From: a bacterium
Lineage (GTDB): Bacteria; Planctomycetota; Phycisphaerae; Phycisphaerales; UBA1924
Length of the DNA: 32,685 bases
Assembly (NCBI GenBank): GCA_024743075.1
Contig: JANSXG010000019.1
Coordinates: 1 to 32,685 of the forward strand
Reading direction: 5' to 3'
Shown here: positions 1 through 7,032 of the stretch, one piece after another
How positions within the stretch are numbered: the stretch's first letter is position 1
Layout: each line of letters opens with the position of its first letter
Notes under the pieces: model-generated
What the model was told of the DNA's origin: nothing
Databases searched by the model: none
The model's input: the letters and a program-made list of their open reading frames with translations, nothing else
Position numbers and translations under genes: made by a program

Positions 1-915
1 ATCTACACGGTGACCTTCCTGCTCGCGTGGTCGTTGCCCGGCGAGGCGGTGATCAACGACGAGGGGCGTCAGCCCCCCGCGGCGGTGCTCGACGCGATCA
101 ACGCGCAGTACAACCTCGACGACCCCATGGAGTTCTATCTCCAGTACATCTACAACGCGACGGGTGCGCACTGGGTCGTCGACCGGCTCAACGGCGGTGA
201 TGTCAGCCAGAATGTGGTGTTCGATCTCGGGCCTTCGTTCCGCAACGAGAACTGGAGCGTGAACGAGATCATCGCCGACTCGCTGCCGGTCTCGGTGGTG
301 CTCGGGCTCAGCGCGATCTTCATGGCGGTGGTGATCGGGCTGGTCGCGGGCATGATCGGTGCCGTCAAACCGAATTCGCTGGCCGACCTGGGCACGCTGG
401 TGATCGCGCTGGTCGGGATCAGTCTGCCGAGCTTCGTCATCGGAACCGTGCTGCTGATCGCCTTTCCGGTCTGGCTGGGGATCGGCAGCGTCGGCAAGTG
501 GGGGGGCATCGGCGACATCTTCCTGCCGGCATTTTCGCTGAGTCTGCCGTTCGCGGCGTATATCGCCCGGCTGACGCGCATGGGAATGATCGATGTGCTC
601 AACGCCGATTACATCCGCACCGCGCGGGCGAAAGGCGTTTCGCGGCGTCAGGTCATCCTCAAGCACGCGCTCAAAAACGCGTTTCTGCCGGTGCTGAGCT
701 ACCTCGGGCCGGCGACGGCGTTCGCGATGACCGGGTCGTTTGTCGTTGAGCGGGTGTTCAACATCCCGGGCATGGGCCAGCACTTCGTGGACGCGGTGCA
801 GGGCAAGGACCTGTTTGTGATCATGGGCGTGACGCTCGTTTTCGCGACGATCCTGATCCTGCTCAACCTCGTCGTGGACGTGCTGTACCGCTGGGTGGAC
901 CCGCGGATCGAGTAG
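1..915 (+). CDS. ABC transporter permease, OppB/DppB type (5' partial)
   Basis: Inner-membrane permease of a peptide/nickel-type ABC importer. It forms half of the translocation channel together with an OppC/DppC-like partner and two ATPases, none of which lie in the window. The reading frame is open at base 1 and the first visible residues look like the end of the first membrane helix, so the true start is upstream; the GTG at 10 is not the start. A long periplasmic loop follows, then about five hydrophobic helices. The conserved cytoplasmic EAA loop is visible (DYIRTARAKGVSRRQ and following residues), as is the family C-terminal segment around FNIPGMGQHFVDAV. The gene ends with TAG at 913-915. 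The family call is firm, but the substrate (oligopeptide, dipeptide, nickel or sugar) cannot be told from one permease. Confidence 0.93.
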   Translation: MYTVTFLLAWSLPGEAVINDEGRQPPAAVLDAINAQYNLDDPMEFYLQYIYNATGAHWVVDRLNGGDVSQNVVFDLGPSFRNENWSVNEIIADSLPVSVVLGLSAIFMAVVIGLVAGMIGAVKPNSLADLGTLVIALVGISLPSFVIGTVLLIAFPVWLGIGSVGKWGGIGDIFLPAFSLSLPFAAYIARLTRMGMIDVLNADYIRTARAKGVSRRQVILKHALKNAFLPVLSYLGPATAFAMTGSFVVERVFNIPGMGQHFVDAVQGKDLFVIMGVTLVFATILILLNLVVDVLYRWVDPRIE

Positions 916-935
916 CGCCGATCGGCCGAACGGGG

Positions 936-1217
936 TCAGTCTTCCGGGGTGTAACCAGACTGGCGTTTCGATTCTTCCAGTTCGGCGCGGTTGCCGGCCG
1001 AGTGGGGCGGCAGTTCCAGCGGATCGGTCCCTCCGGTCTCGCTCGCGCCGGTTTCCACGACGCCGACCCGGCGCTCGAGATCCGCGATTCGTCGGTTCAG
1101 GCGATCGATCAGGGTGTAGGCTCGGGCGAGTTCGCCGGAGAGCTGGTCCACCGTGTGGTCCGCGAAGCCGAGGCGTTCCTCGATGCGGATGAGTCGGTCG
1201 TCGTCAGGCGTTGGCAT
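936..1217 (-). CDS. SlyX-like small coiled-coil protein
   Basis: A 93-residue protein whose first half is a heptad-patterned helix (IEERLGFADHTVDQLSGEL, then YTLIDRLNRRIADLERRV). This is the pattern of the SlyX family, in which the conserved E-RL-F/A-x-x-T-x-x-x-L motif is followed by a second leucine-rich segment. The biochemical role of SlyX proteins is unknown. The C-terminal 40 residues are polar and probably disordered. The frame stays open upstream to 1298, but the ATG at 1215-1217 is preferred because the SlyX homology begins there and a TACGCT box lies six bases upstream, leaving no room for a leader. It is divergent from the PagL-like gene, with 79 bases between them. Confidence 0.75.
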   Translation of the reverse strand: MPTPDDDRLIRIEERLGFADHTVDQLSGELARAYTLIDRLNRRIADLERRVGVVETGASETGGTDPLELPPHSAGNRAELEESKRQSGYTPED

Positions 1218-1223
1218 GCCACC

Positions 1224-1229
1224 AGCGTA
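1224..1229 (-). promoter_or_regulatory. -10-like box of a likely leaderless start (SlyX gene)
   Basis: Read on the minus strand this is GGTACGCT, with the TACGCT hexamer ending six bases before the ATG at 1217. No Shine-Dalgarno sequence precedes that ATG. Transcription from such a box would begin at or next to the start codon. No good -35 is visible. Confidence 0.45.
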
Positions 1230-1283
1230 CCCTGACGCGTCGGATCGCGGCTCGGGCCGCGTGCGAGGCGTGCGAGCCTTGGG

Positions 1284-1289
1284 TACCGT
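1284..1289 (+). promoter_or_regulatory. -10-like box of a likely leaderless start (PagL-like gene)
   Basis: GGTACCGT is followed by seven bases and the ATG at 1297. There is no Shine-Dalgarno sequence in the seven-base gap. It mirrors the divergent box at 1224-1229, so the 79-base spacer appears to fire both ways. Confidence 0.45.
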
Positions 1290-1296
1290 TTGCGCC

Positions 1297-1980
1297 ATGA
1301 TTCACTCGCTGCCTCTCTCCGCTCTGGCCGCCGGTTCCGCTGTGCTCGTTCTGTCCGGTTCGGCGTTCGCCTCGCCCGCACCGGAGTTTTCGCTCGGCCT
1401 GGCGGGCGCGATGTCGCTCGGGTCCGTCCAGGACCGCTCCGACGGTTCGGATGCGCTGCTCGACCCCGCCGTCTCCGCAAGGTTCGGGACGAGTGGGTCG
1501 ACCTGGTGGAGCGTCAGCGCCAGTGGGATGGTTGACGACGACGCGGCGAACAAAGACTACAGCCTCCGGTTCACCTATCACCGCTTCCTCGCAGAGGACT
1601 TCGAGCTGAACCTCGCCCTCACCGGCTGGTTCCACGATCAGCAGGTGGACGACGAGGCGTCTGGCAGTTTCGACCTCGGCTTCCGCTACCACTTCCTCGC
1701 CGACCGCGATCGTGGCTGGAGCGTCTACGGCGATATCGGGATCGGCTTCATGCTCTCGAGCGGCCCGGTCCCCGAAGACGGTACGGACTACAACTTCACG
1801 CCGCGGGCTGGAGTGGGCGTCACGCTGGAACTCCCCGACCGATTCGGCGGCGACGTCGGTGCTCGCCTGGATCTCGGCGTCGGCTGGCAGCACTATTCGA
1901 ACGCCTCCACCTCCGGTTCTGACGAGAATCCGGGTCGAGACTCGCTCTATGTTCGTGCGGGCGTGATCTTCCCATTCTGA
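1297..1980 (+). CDS. PagL-like acyloxyacyl hydrolase (lipid A 3-O-deacylase family)
   Basis: A predicted outer-membrane beta-barrel enzyme of 227 residues with a signal peptide (cleavage near SAFA, residue 25) and alternating amphipathic strands ending in a C-terminal Phe. The C-terminal quarter carries the PagL signature: a NFTPRAGVGV strand, then GWQHYSNAS with the catalytic-type His199 and Ser201, then ENPGRDSLYVRAG. PagL enzymes remove the 3-O-linked acyl chain of lipid A using a Ser-His-Glu triad. The residue aligned with the Glu is Asp215 here, a conservative change. The ATG at 1297 starts directly at a classical signal peptide. The next gene, an undecaprenyl-phosphate translocase, follows after 32 bases, so both may be one envelope operon. 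An OmpW-like or generic porin barrel is the alternative, but the HxSN motif argues against it. Confidence 0.72.
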   Translation: MIHSLPLSALAAGSAVLVLSGSAFASPAPEFSLGLAGAMSLGSVQDRSDGSDALLDPAVSARFGTSGSTWWSVSASGMVDDDAANKDYSLRFTYHRFLAEDFELNLALTGWFHDQQVDDEASGSFDLGFRYHFLADRDRGWSVYGDIGIGFMLSSGPVPEDGTDYNFTPRAGVGVTLELPDRFGGDVGARLDLGVGWQHYSNASTSGSDENPGRDSLYVRAGVIFPF

Positions 1981-2012
1981 ATCGCTGCGTTTGAATCGCC
2001 GATGACTCCTTC

Positions 2013-3071
2013 ATGACCGAATCCCGCCAAGAGAATTCGCCGGCGACGCCGTCGGAGCACTCGCATCCGGAGCCGGACCTCACGCCGCACGGGCCGCTCG
2101 GCGGTCTCGTGGTGCGAGGCGGTATCGGCGGCGTGCTCATGGGCCTGGCGAACCTCGTGCCGGGCATCTCCGGCGGCACGATGCTGCTCGCCTCGGGCGT
2201 CTACGAGCCGTTCATCAACGCCATCGCCGAGGCCTCGACCCTGCGGTTTCACTTGCGTTCGCTTGTGCTGCTCGGGAGCGTGGTGGCCGCGGCGGCGCTG
2301 TCGATCGTGCTGCTCGCTGGTCCGGTGAAGGACCTGGTCGTCGATCAGCGATGGATCATGTACAGCCTGTTCATCGGGCTCACGCTCGGCGGCGTGCCGC
2401 TGATCTGGTCGATGATCGGGGAGGCACATCGCAAGCGCGAGGCGAAGGTGCGGGCCTCGATCTTCGGCGCGGTTCTCGGTATCGCTGCGATGGCGCTGAT
2501 GGTGTTCCTCAAGACCAGCGGTGCTGGGTCGACCAACTTCGCGATGCTCCTGCTCGCCGGGCTCGCTGGTGCGAGCGCGATGATTCTTCCCGGCCTGTCC
2601 GGCGGCTACCTGCTGTTGGTGCTCGGGCAATACGTCCCGATCCTCGCTTCCATCGATCGGGTCAAGGAGGCGATCAGCGCCCGCGACTTCGCGGCGGTGC
2701 TCGCCGAGTGGGTGGTCGTGGTTCCCGTCGGCCTCGGAGTGGTGATCGGGATCGCGGGGGTGAGCAACCTGATCCGCTTCATGCTCAAGCGGTTCGAGGG
2801 CTTCACGCTCGGCGTGCTCATGGGACTGCTGCTCGGTTCGGTGCTCGGTTTGTGGCCGTTTCAGGAGGGCGTGCAGCCGGTGATCGGATCGATCATCAAG
2901 GGTGAGGTCGTGAGCGACGAGACCCTCGCGACGATCGCGCAGGAAGACTGGCCTCTGAGTTTCTTCGCGCCGACGGCCATGCAGGTCGTCTGGTCGGTGC
3001 TGCTGATCGGTGCGGGCCTCGCCACCACGCTCGGGATCGCAACGCTCGGCAACCGTCTGAAGAAAGACTGA
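2013..3071 (+). CDS. DUF368 undecaprenyl-phosphate translocase (PopT family)
   Basis: Polytopic inner-membrane protein of 352 residues. DUF368 proteins (PopT) return the lipid carrier undecaprenyl phosphate from the outer to the inner leaflet for reuse in peptidoglycan, O-antigen and other envelope polymers. The two inverted copies of the family motif are visible: NLVPGISGGTM at residues 48-57 and ILPGLSGGYL at 191-200, each leading into a long hydrophobic helix. About eight membrane segments can be counted. The first 30 residues are polar (Ser/Pro/His-rich) and cytoplasmic-looking. The start ATG at 2013 lies 32 bases after the PagL-like gene, with no strong Shine-Dalgarno sequence. The gene ends 8 bases before the convergent zinc-ribbon gene. 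Confidence 0.9.
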   Translation: MTESRQENSPATPSEHSHPEPDLTPHGPLGGLVVRGGIGGVLMGLANLVPGISGGTMLLASGVYEPFINAIAEASTLRFHLRSLVLLGSVVAAAALSIVLLAGPVKDLVVDQRWIMYSLFIGLTLGGVPLIWSMIGEAHRKREAKVRASIFGAVLGIAAMALMVFLKTSGAGSTNFAMLLLAGLAGASAMILPGLSGGYLLLVLGQYVPILASIDRVKEAISARDFAAVLAEWVVVVPVGLGVVIGIAGVSNLIRFMLKRFEGFTLGVLMGLLLGSVLGLWPFQEGVQPVIGSIIKGEVVSDETLATIAQEDWPLSFFAPTAMQVVWSVLLIGAGLATTLGIATLGNRLKKD

Positions 3072-3079
3072 ACGCGGGA

Positions 3080-3616
3080 TCAGCGTTTCGCTTTGACGAG
3101 TTCGCGCTGGGGCGTCGAGCCGGTCAGGTGCGGCGGCACGCGGTGCGGACGATTTGTCGTTGGACGCGCGCTCGCGGGATCGTCGTCCGACGTCTTCGCC
3201 TCGCGATCTGCCATGTAGGCCTGCATGCGCATTTCCTGCACGCAGACGCTCAACCGACCGCCGCATTCGGGGCAGACGAGTTCGTGGGTCCCGACAAGGT
3301 CGTAGCCGCAGCGGTTGCAGGGGACGCGGCTCTTCGACGGCTTGGCAACGGCGATGATCGTGCCGACCAGCAGCATGATGAGCACATAGGCGCCGCTGAG
3401 CAGGTGGAGCACGCTTCCAAAGCCGATCAGGTTCTGGATGAAGAAGTTCGCCGAAACATCACCGGCGTTCGGCGATCGCGACGCGACGCTCAGGATGCTC
3501 GTCGCGACCAGCAGGGGAACCGGCGCGATGAGCAGGATCACCGCGGACTGCCAGCGCCGGCGGAACTTCCAGACCGCGATCCACACAAGCGCAAGATAGA
3601 GAACGGGGATAAACAC
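3080..3616 (-). CDS. Membrane protein with C-terminal zinc ribbon
   Basis: A 178-residue protein of unknown function. Three hydrophobic segments (about residues 2-17, 23-42 and 58-91) are followed by a zinc-ribbon motif, CNRCGYDL then CPECGG, with cysteines at 100, 103, 115 and 118, and a charged tail. The short Cys-x-x-Cys-Gly-Tyr-Asp-Leu ribbon after membrane helices is a pattern I associate with planctomycete proteins of no assigned role. The start is a GTG at 3616; no Shine-Dalgarno is visible, and a TAGTAT -10-like box lies further up at 3682-3687 on the same strand. It converges on the DUF368 gene. Confidence 0.7.
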   Translation of the reverse strand: MFIPVLYLALVWIAVWKFRRRWQSAVILLIAPVPLLVATSILSVASRSPNAGDVSANFFIQNLIGFGSVLHLLSGAYVLIMLLVGTIIAVAKPSKSRVPCNRCGYDLVGTHELVCPECGGRLSVCVQEMRMQAYMADREAKTSDDDPASARPTTNRPHRVPPHLTGSTPQRELVKAKR

Positions 3617-3792
3617 GCGTCAGTGGTGCCGATCTGGAGAGGGGACGCCGCCCGGAAGAGTGCCCGGAACACGGATGATCAATACTACGCGTGCATCGGC
3701 CGGATGCGAGGCGATCTCTCGCGGGGTTGGGGAGATGAGTATCGTGGTGCGGGAAGCCCGAACCCCATTCAACCCCAGACCAGAGCCCAGCC

Positions 3793-4266
3793 GTGCCTTT
3801 GCCGAACCCGTCATCCGACCGCCCGATCTCCGCCGGCTGGGGCGCGGCGGTGATCGGGATCGAATTCTGCGCCGCGATCGGTGGGTTCGCGGTGATCGGG
3901 TATTTCATCGATCGATGGCAGGGCTCCTCCCCGCTGTGGACGCTGGTGCTGACCGGTCTCGGGTTCGTTGGTGGGGGATACAACCTCTTCAAAGAGGTCA
4001 AGAAGCTCCAGCGTCAGGAGGCCCGGCGACAGGTCCGACGCGACACGCCGGGAGCGGATCCGAAGGCGGCCTCGAGTGAGGTCGCGGCGAAACGGGGCAA
4101 GCCCCGTCCGACGGGTCGCGTGAACATGTTCAGCCAGCAGGACCTGGACGTTGAGGACCTCGATGAGGTCGAACTCGACTGGCCCGAGGCCGAGAAGGAC
4201 CGGATCGAGCGGGATCTCCGCGATGCCGAGCGATCGCTCGATCCTGATGAGGACACGAATCGATGA
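3793..4266 (+). CDS. atpZ: AtpZ/AtpI-family ATP synthase accessory protein
   Basis: First gene of the ATP synthase operon. The N-terminal 75 residues match the AtpZ (ATPase_gene1) family: SAGWGAAVIGIEF begins helix 1, then GYFIDRW, then a second helix ending YNLFKEVKKL. Such proteins help assemble the c-ring and sit beside the F0 genes. Usual members are around 80-100 residues; this one is 157, because of an 80-residue highly charged C-terminal extension with no family match. The start is a GTG at 3793. The end overlaps the next gene by four bases (ATGA), so the two are translationally coupled. Confidence 0.82.
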   Translation: MPLPNPSSDRPISAGWGAAVIGIEFCAAIGGFAVIGYFIDRWQGSSPLWTLVLTGLGFVGGGYNLFKEVKKLQRQEARRQVRRDTPGADPKAASSEVAAKRGKPRPTGRVNMFSQQDLDVEDLDEVELDWPEAEKDRIERDLRDAERSLDPDEDTNR

Positions 4267-4724
4267 CGGATGCGACGCGCAAGCCCATGCCTGATCTGCC
4301 CGAACTGAAACTGCCTCTGGGGGCATGGCTGGGTGCCGGCCCGATTGCCTGCGTGGTGGTGGGGGGAATCGGCTATGGCGTGTCGATCGCGCTCGGGGCG
4401 AGCCAGCCGATTTCCGCGTTGTATGGGGGAATTGCCGCGGCGATCGGGGTGTTGATCGGCGCGTTGGCGGTGCTGCCGTGGATCGCCCGACCGATGAACC
4501 AGTGGGCAAACCTGCTTCTGGGTGGGCAATTGTTCTCGTTTATGGCGACGGTCGGGGCCGGGGTCGTGGTCTGGAAGGGCACCGGAGCGACGCCGACTCC
4601 CCTCGGGCTGACGGGTGCCGCGGCGTTCCTGGTGGCTCAACTGGTGCAGGTGAGCGTGTTCCAGTCGGTCGCGAAACCGCTCGAGAAGCGGATGCGCGAG
4701 AAGCGGGCGGAAACGGCTTCCTGA
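4263..4724 (+). CDS. AtpI-like four-helix membrane protein
   Basis: A 153-residue protein with four predicted membrane helices (about residues 20-45, 48-77, 84-105 and 113-136) and a basic C-terminus. Size, topology and position directly before the subunit a gene match ATP synthase protein I (UncI/AtpI), an assembly factor for the c-ring. Sequence identity to the family is not obvious by eye, so the call rests mainly on context. The ATG at 4263 overlaps the stop of atpZ (ATGA). A 194-base spacer with a -10-like sequence and a hairpin separates it from atpB. Confidence 0.65.
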   Translation: MTDATRKPMPDLPELKLPLGAWLGAGPIACVVVGGIGYGVSIALGASQPISALYGGIAAAIGVLIGALAVLPWIARPMNQWANLLLGGQLFSFMATVGAGVVVWKGTGATPTPLGLTGAAAFLVAQLVQVSVFQSVAKPLEKRMREKRAETAS

Positions 4725-4769
4725 TTTTGATTTCGGCCCGTCGGAAGCCAGCACGCTCCGGCGAATCTC

Positions 4770-4802
4770 TATACATTATGCCCCCGCGCGGGAGGCTCCC
4801 GC
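4770..4802 (+). promoter_or_regulatory. Possible promoter and leader hairpin before atpB
   Basis: An AT-rich TATACATTAT at 4770-4779 stands out in this GC-rich spacer and could be a -10 element, although no convincing -35 lies 16-18 bases upstream. Immediately after it, GCGGGA (4788-4793) and TCCCGC (4797-4802) form a six-pair hairpin with a three-base loop at the head of the resulting transcript. The remaining 116 bases to atpB show no gene. Confidence 0.35.
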
Positions 4803-4918
4803 CCGGTCCCTGTACCCCTTGTTTCGGCATCGTTCTCGCGGCGTTTCGCGTCGCACGGAGTGACTGACGAAACCGCCCGCCCCTTTCAGAAGCGACCCCG
4901 AGAGGACCACTCGAGATC

Positions 4919-5869
4919 ATGCCCGCTTCAGACCTGATTTTCTCGACTCTGGCAGCCAGCCCGCTGGAGCACACGCTCGACAAGCTGATCGTCGGCGACA
5001 ACCCGGCGTTCGCCCTCACGATGAACACGATCACGATGTTCATCGCTTTCGGCCTGTACCTCTGGCTGATGTCGGTTGCCGCCAAGGCGATCGCGGTGGG
5101 TCCGGAGTCCGAAGGCAACGACCGTTACATGACAAAAGGGCGGTTCGCTCAGGTCGTCGAGGTAGTCGTTCTCGGCTTGCGCGATCAGTTCATCAAGCCG
5201 CAGCTCGGCGACCAGACCAACCGATTCCTGCCGTTCCTGCTGACGCTGTTTTTCTTCATCTGGGTAAACAACCTGCTCGGCCTCGTGCCGCTGCTCGACC
5301 TTCAGCACCTGATCGGTTCGCTCTGGGGCGACGCCGGCTTCGCGAAGATCGGTGGAACGCCGACCGGTCGCCTGGCGACCAACGCGGCGCTCGCGCTGAT
5401 CGCGTTCCTTATCTGGAACGGTGCGGGCATCAAGGCCAACGGCCTCGGCGGCTGGCTGCACCACTTCATGGGCGGCGCGCCGTGGTACATGGCCCCGATC
5501 ATGATTCCGGTCGAGATCATCGGCGCGATCGTGAAGCCCGCCGCGCTGACCATTCGTCTGTTCGCGAACATGACCGCCGGTCACGTGCTTTTGGCGGCGA
5601 TCATCGGCTTCGTGGGCATGTCGATCGGTGGGCTGGGCTTCTTCCTGGCGTCGCCGATCGTGCTCGTCTCGTTCGTCGGCGCGATTCTGGTGTTCTTCCT
5701 CGAAGTATTCGTCGCGACGCTTCAGGCGTTTGTGTTCATGTTCCTCACCACGGTCTTCATCGCCCAGATGATCCACCATGATCACGGCCACGATGAAGAG
5801 CACGACGAGGAGTACGACTCCCACCTCGGTACCGCGGTGCCGGAGGATTCGGCGCTCGGAGCGGCGTAA
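4919..5869 (+). CDS. atpB: F0F1 ATP synthase subunit a
   Basis: Membrane stator subunit that, with the c-ring, forms the two proton half-channels. It has 316 residues and about six helices. The essential arginine is visible as Arg213 in TIRLFANMTAGH. The early WVNNLLGLVP motif (residues 115-124) and the C-terminal helix LEVFVATLQAFVFMFL (261-276) are typical. Unusual is the C-terminus after the last helix: a His- and acid-rich stretch (HHDHGHDEEHDEEYD, residues 286-300) that could bind metal ions. The ATG at 4919 is preceded by GAGAGGA at a rather long distance. Confidence 0.97.
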   Translation: MPASDLIFSTLAASPLEHTLDKLIVGDNPAFALTMNTITMFIAFGLYLWLMSVAAKAIAVGPESEGNDRYMTKGRFAQVVEVVVLGLRDQFIKPQLGDQTNRFLPFLLTLFFFIWVNNLLGLVPLLDLQHLIGSLWGDAGFAKIGGTPTGRLATNAALALIAFLIWNGAGIKANGLGGWLHHFMGGAPWYMAPIMIPVEIIGAIVKPAALTIRLFANMTAGHVLLAAIIGFVGMSIGGLGFFLASPIVLVSFVGAILVFFLEVFVATLQAFVFMFLTTVFIAQMIHHDHGHDEEHDEEYDSHLGTAVPEDSALGAA

Positions 5870-5891
5870 GACAATCGGTTTGATGTGTGCC

Positions 5892-5916
5892 CCCGTCCGG
5901 TCAGTCTCCGGTCGGG
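5892..5916 (+). other. Intercistronic hairpin between atpB and atpE
   Basis: CCCGTCCGG (5892-5900) pairs with CCGGTCGGG (5908-5916) around a seven-base loop, with one central T-T mismatch. There is no T-run, so it is not a classical terminator. It may protect the mRNA for the abundant c subunit. Confidence 0.45.
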
Positions 5917-5987
5917 AGGAGTTTCAAGTTTGAGTTCCCTGATCGTCGCATGTGTCGACGGCACAGATTTTCGGAGAGCGTGTAAAG

Positions 5988-6329
5988 ATGAAGATGTCCA
6001 AGATGTTCGGTATGGGTGCCGTCGCTGCGGCGGGCGTTGCCCTTCTTTCCAGCACCGCCCTCGGCGCTGAAGGCGCTGCCGCCTCCGGCGAAGCCGCTGT
6101 CGCGGCCGGCAGTGGCATGAAGGGCCTCGGCTACGGTATCGGCATGGGCCTCGCCGTCATCGGCGCCGGCCTCGGCATCGGTCGCATCGGCGGCTCGGCG
6201 GTCGAGTCCATGGCTCGCCAGCCCGAGGCCACCGGCTCGATCACCACCGGCATGCTGCTGACCGCGGCGTTCGTCGAAGGTGCCGCGCTGTTCGCGGTCG
6301 TCGTCGCGCTGCTCGCCAACGCCGGCTGA
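5988..6329 (+). CDS. atpE: F0F1 ATP synthase subunit c with N-terminal signal peptide
   Basis: Rotor ring proteolipid. The mature hairpin is about residues 44-113: helix 1 with GAGLGIGRIGG, the polar loop ARQPEA (residues 76-81) and helix 2 with the ion-binding Glu97 in AAFVEGAALF. Helix 1 lacks the Gln and helix 2 lacks the Glu-Ser pair expected of Na+-type rings, so proton coupling is likely. The protein is 113 residues rather than 70-90 because it begins with a signal-peptide-like segment (MKMSKMFGMGAVAAAGVALL then SSTALGA) and an Ala/Gly-rich linker. The start ATG at 5988 is chosen over the GTG at 5952 because GGAGAG lies nine bases upstream. Confidence 0.95.
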   Translation: MKMSKMFGMGAVAAAGVALLSSTALGAEGAAASGEAAVAAGSGMKGLGYGIGMGLAVIGAGLGIGRIGGSAVESMARQPEATGSITTGMLLTAAFVEGAALFAVVVALLANAG

Positions 6330-6349
6330 GCCCGCGTTTCAAGATCACT

Positions 6350-6377
6350 CGTCCCGGCGGTGAGAGCCGGCGGGACG
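6350..6377 (+). other. Strong intercistronic hairpin between atpE and atpF
   Basis: CGTCCCG (6350-6356) pairs perfectly with CGGGACG (6371-6377). After a single G-G mismatch the stem continues with CGG/CCG around a six-base loop. No T-run follows. Its place just after the c-subunit gene suits a processing or stability element that raises c relative to the downstream subunits; this is an inference. Confidence 0.5.
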
Positions 6378-6438
6378 GGATTCATCGCCCGCCCGTAGAC
6401 CGGCCGGGCTGTCGAATGACTCGAAGAGGTTCTTTGGC

Positions 6439-6984
6439 ATGACTTCGATGGTTTCTCTCATAGCGGCTGCGGGTACCGAGCCCACGCTGTTCAACGTCCC
6501 GAACTTCATCGCGGCGCTGCTCGTGTTCGTCGCGGCGCTGTTGATCTCCAACAAGATGATCTGGCCCAAGATCACCGGCGCTCTCGACGCCCGTGACGCC
6601 AAGATCCGCAGCGAGATCGAGGCGGCCGAGAAGTCGCGTGCGAACGCGGACAAGGCGCTGAAGGACTACGAGTCCTCGCTCGCCGAGGCCCGCGCCGAGG
6701 CCGAGAAGATGATCGAGCAGACCAAGGCCGAGCAGGTCCGTCTCGCCGCCGATCTGAAGGCCAAGTCCGAGGCCGAACTGAACCAGATGCGCGATTCCGC
6801 GAAGCGGAACATCGAGGCCGCCAAGCGTGCCGCGATCGCGGACCTGTACCGCGAGTCGGCGCAGCTGGCGGTGAAGATCGCCGAGAAGATCCTCGAGCGC
6901 GAAGTCAATGCCGCCGACCACTCCCGCCTCATCGACGAGACGCTCGCCGAGGTGACTTCCGAGTACGCCGGGGCTTCGGCCTGA
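6439..6984 (+). CDS. atpF: F0F1 ATP synthase subunit b
   Basis: Peripheral stalk subunit of 181 residues linking the membrane sector to F1. A single membrane helix spans about residues 21-40 (VPNFIAALLVFVAALLISNK), followed by the conserved MIWPKITGALDARDAKI region and a long charged coiled coil rich in Ala, Glu and Lys to the C-terminus. GAAGAG upstream of the ATG at 6439 can serve as the ribosome-binding site. Its order (c, b, delta, alpha) is the standard one. Confidence 0.95.
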   Translation: MTSMVSLIAAAGTEPTLFNVPNFIAALLVFVAALLISNKMIWPKITGALDARDAKIRSEIEAAEKSRANADKALKDYESSLAEARAEAEKMIEQTKAEQVRLAADLKAKSEAELNQMRDSAKRNIEAAKRAAIADLYRESAQLAVKIAEKILEREVNAADHSRLIDETLAEVTSEYAGASA

Positions 6985-6990
6985 GCAATT

Positions 6991-7011
6991 CGGCCGGTCT
7001 CTGACCGGTCG
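6991..7011 (+). other. Intercistronic hairpin between atpF and atpH
   Basis: CGGCCGGTC (6991-6999) and GACCGGTCG (7003-7011) form a nine-pair stem (one G-T pair) around a three-base loop. It lies 21 bases before the GTG start of atpH and has no T-run. Confidence 0.5.
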
Positions 7012-7032
7012 GTTCCTGAAAGGACTCACGAC

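Noticed and set aside
1947-3266. Long minus-strand frame of 439 codons opposite the DUF368 gene
   Set aside because: His/Arg/Glu-rich, no domain, fully antisense to a clear membrane protein gene.
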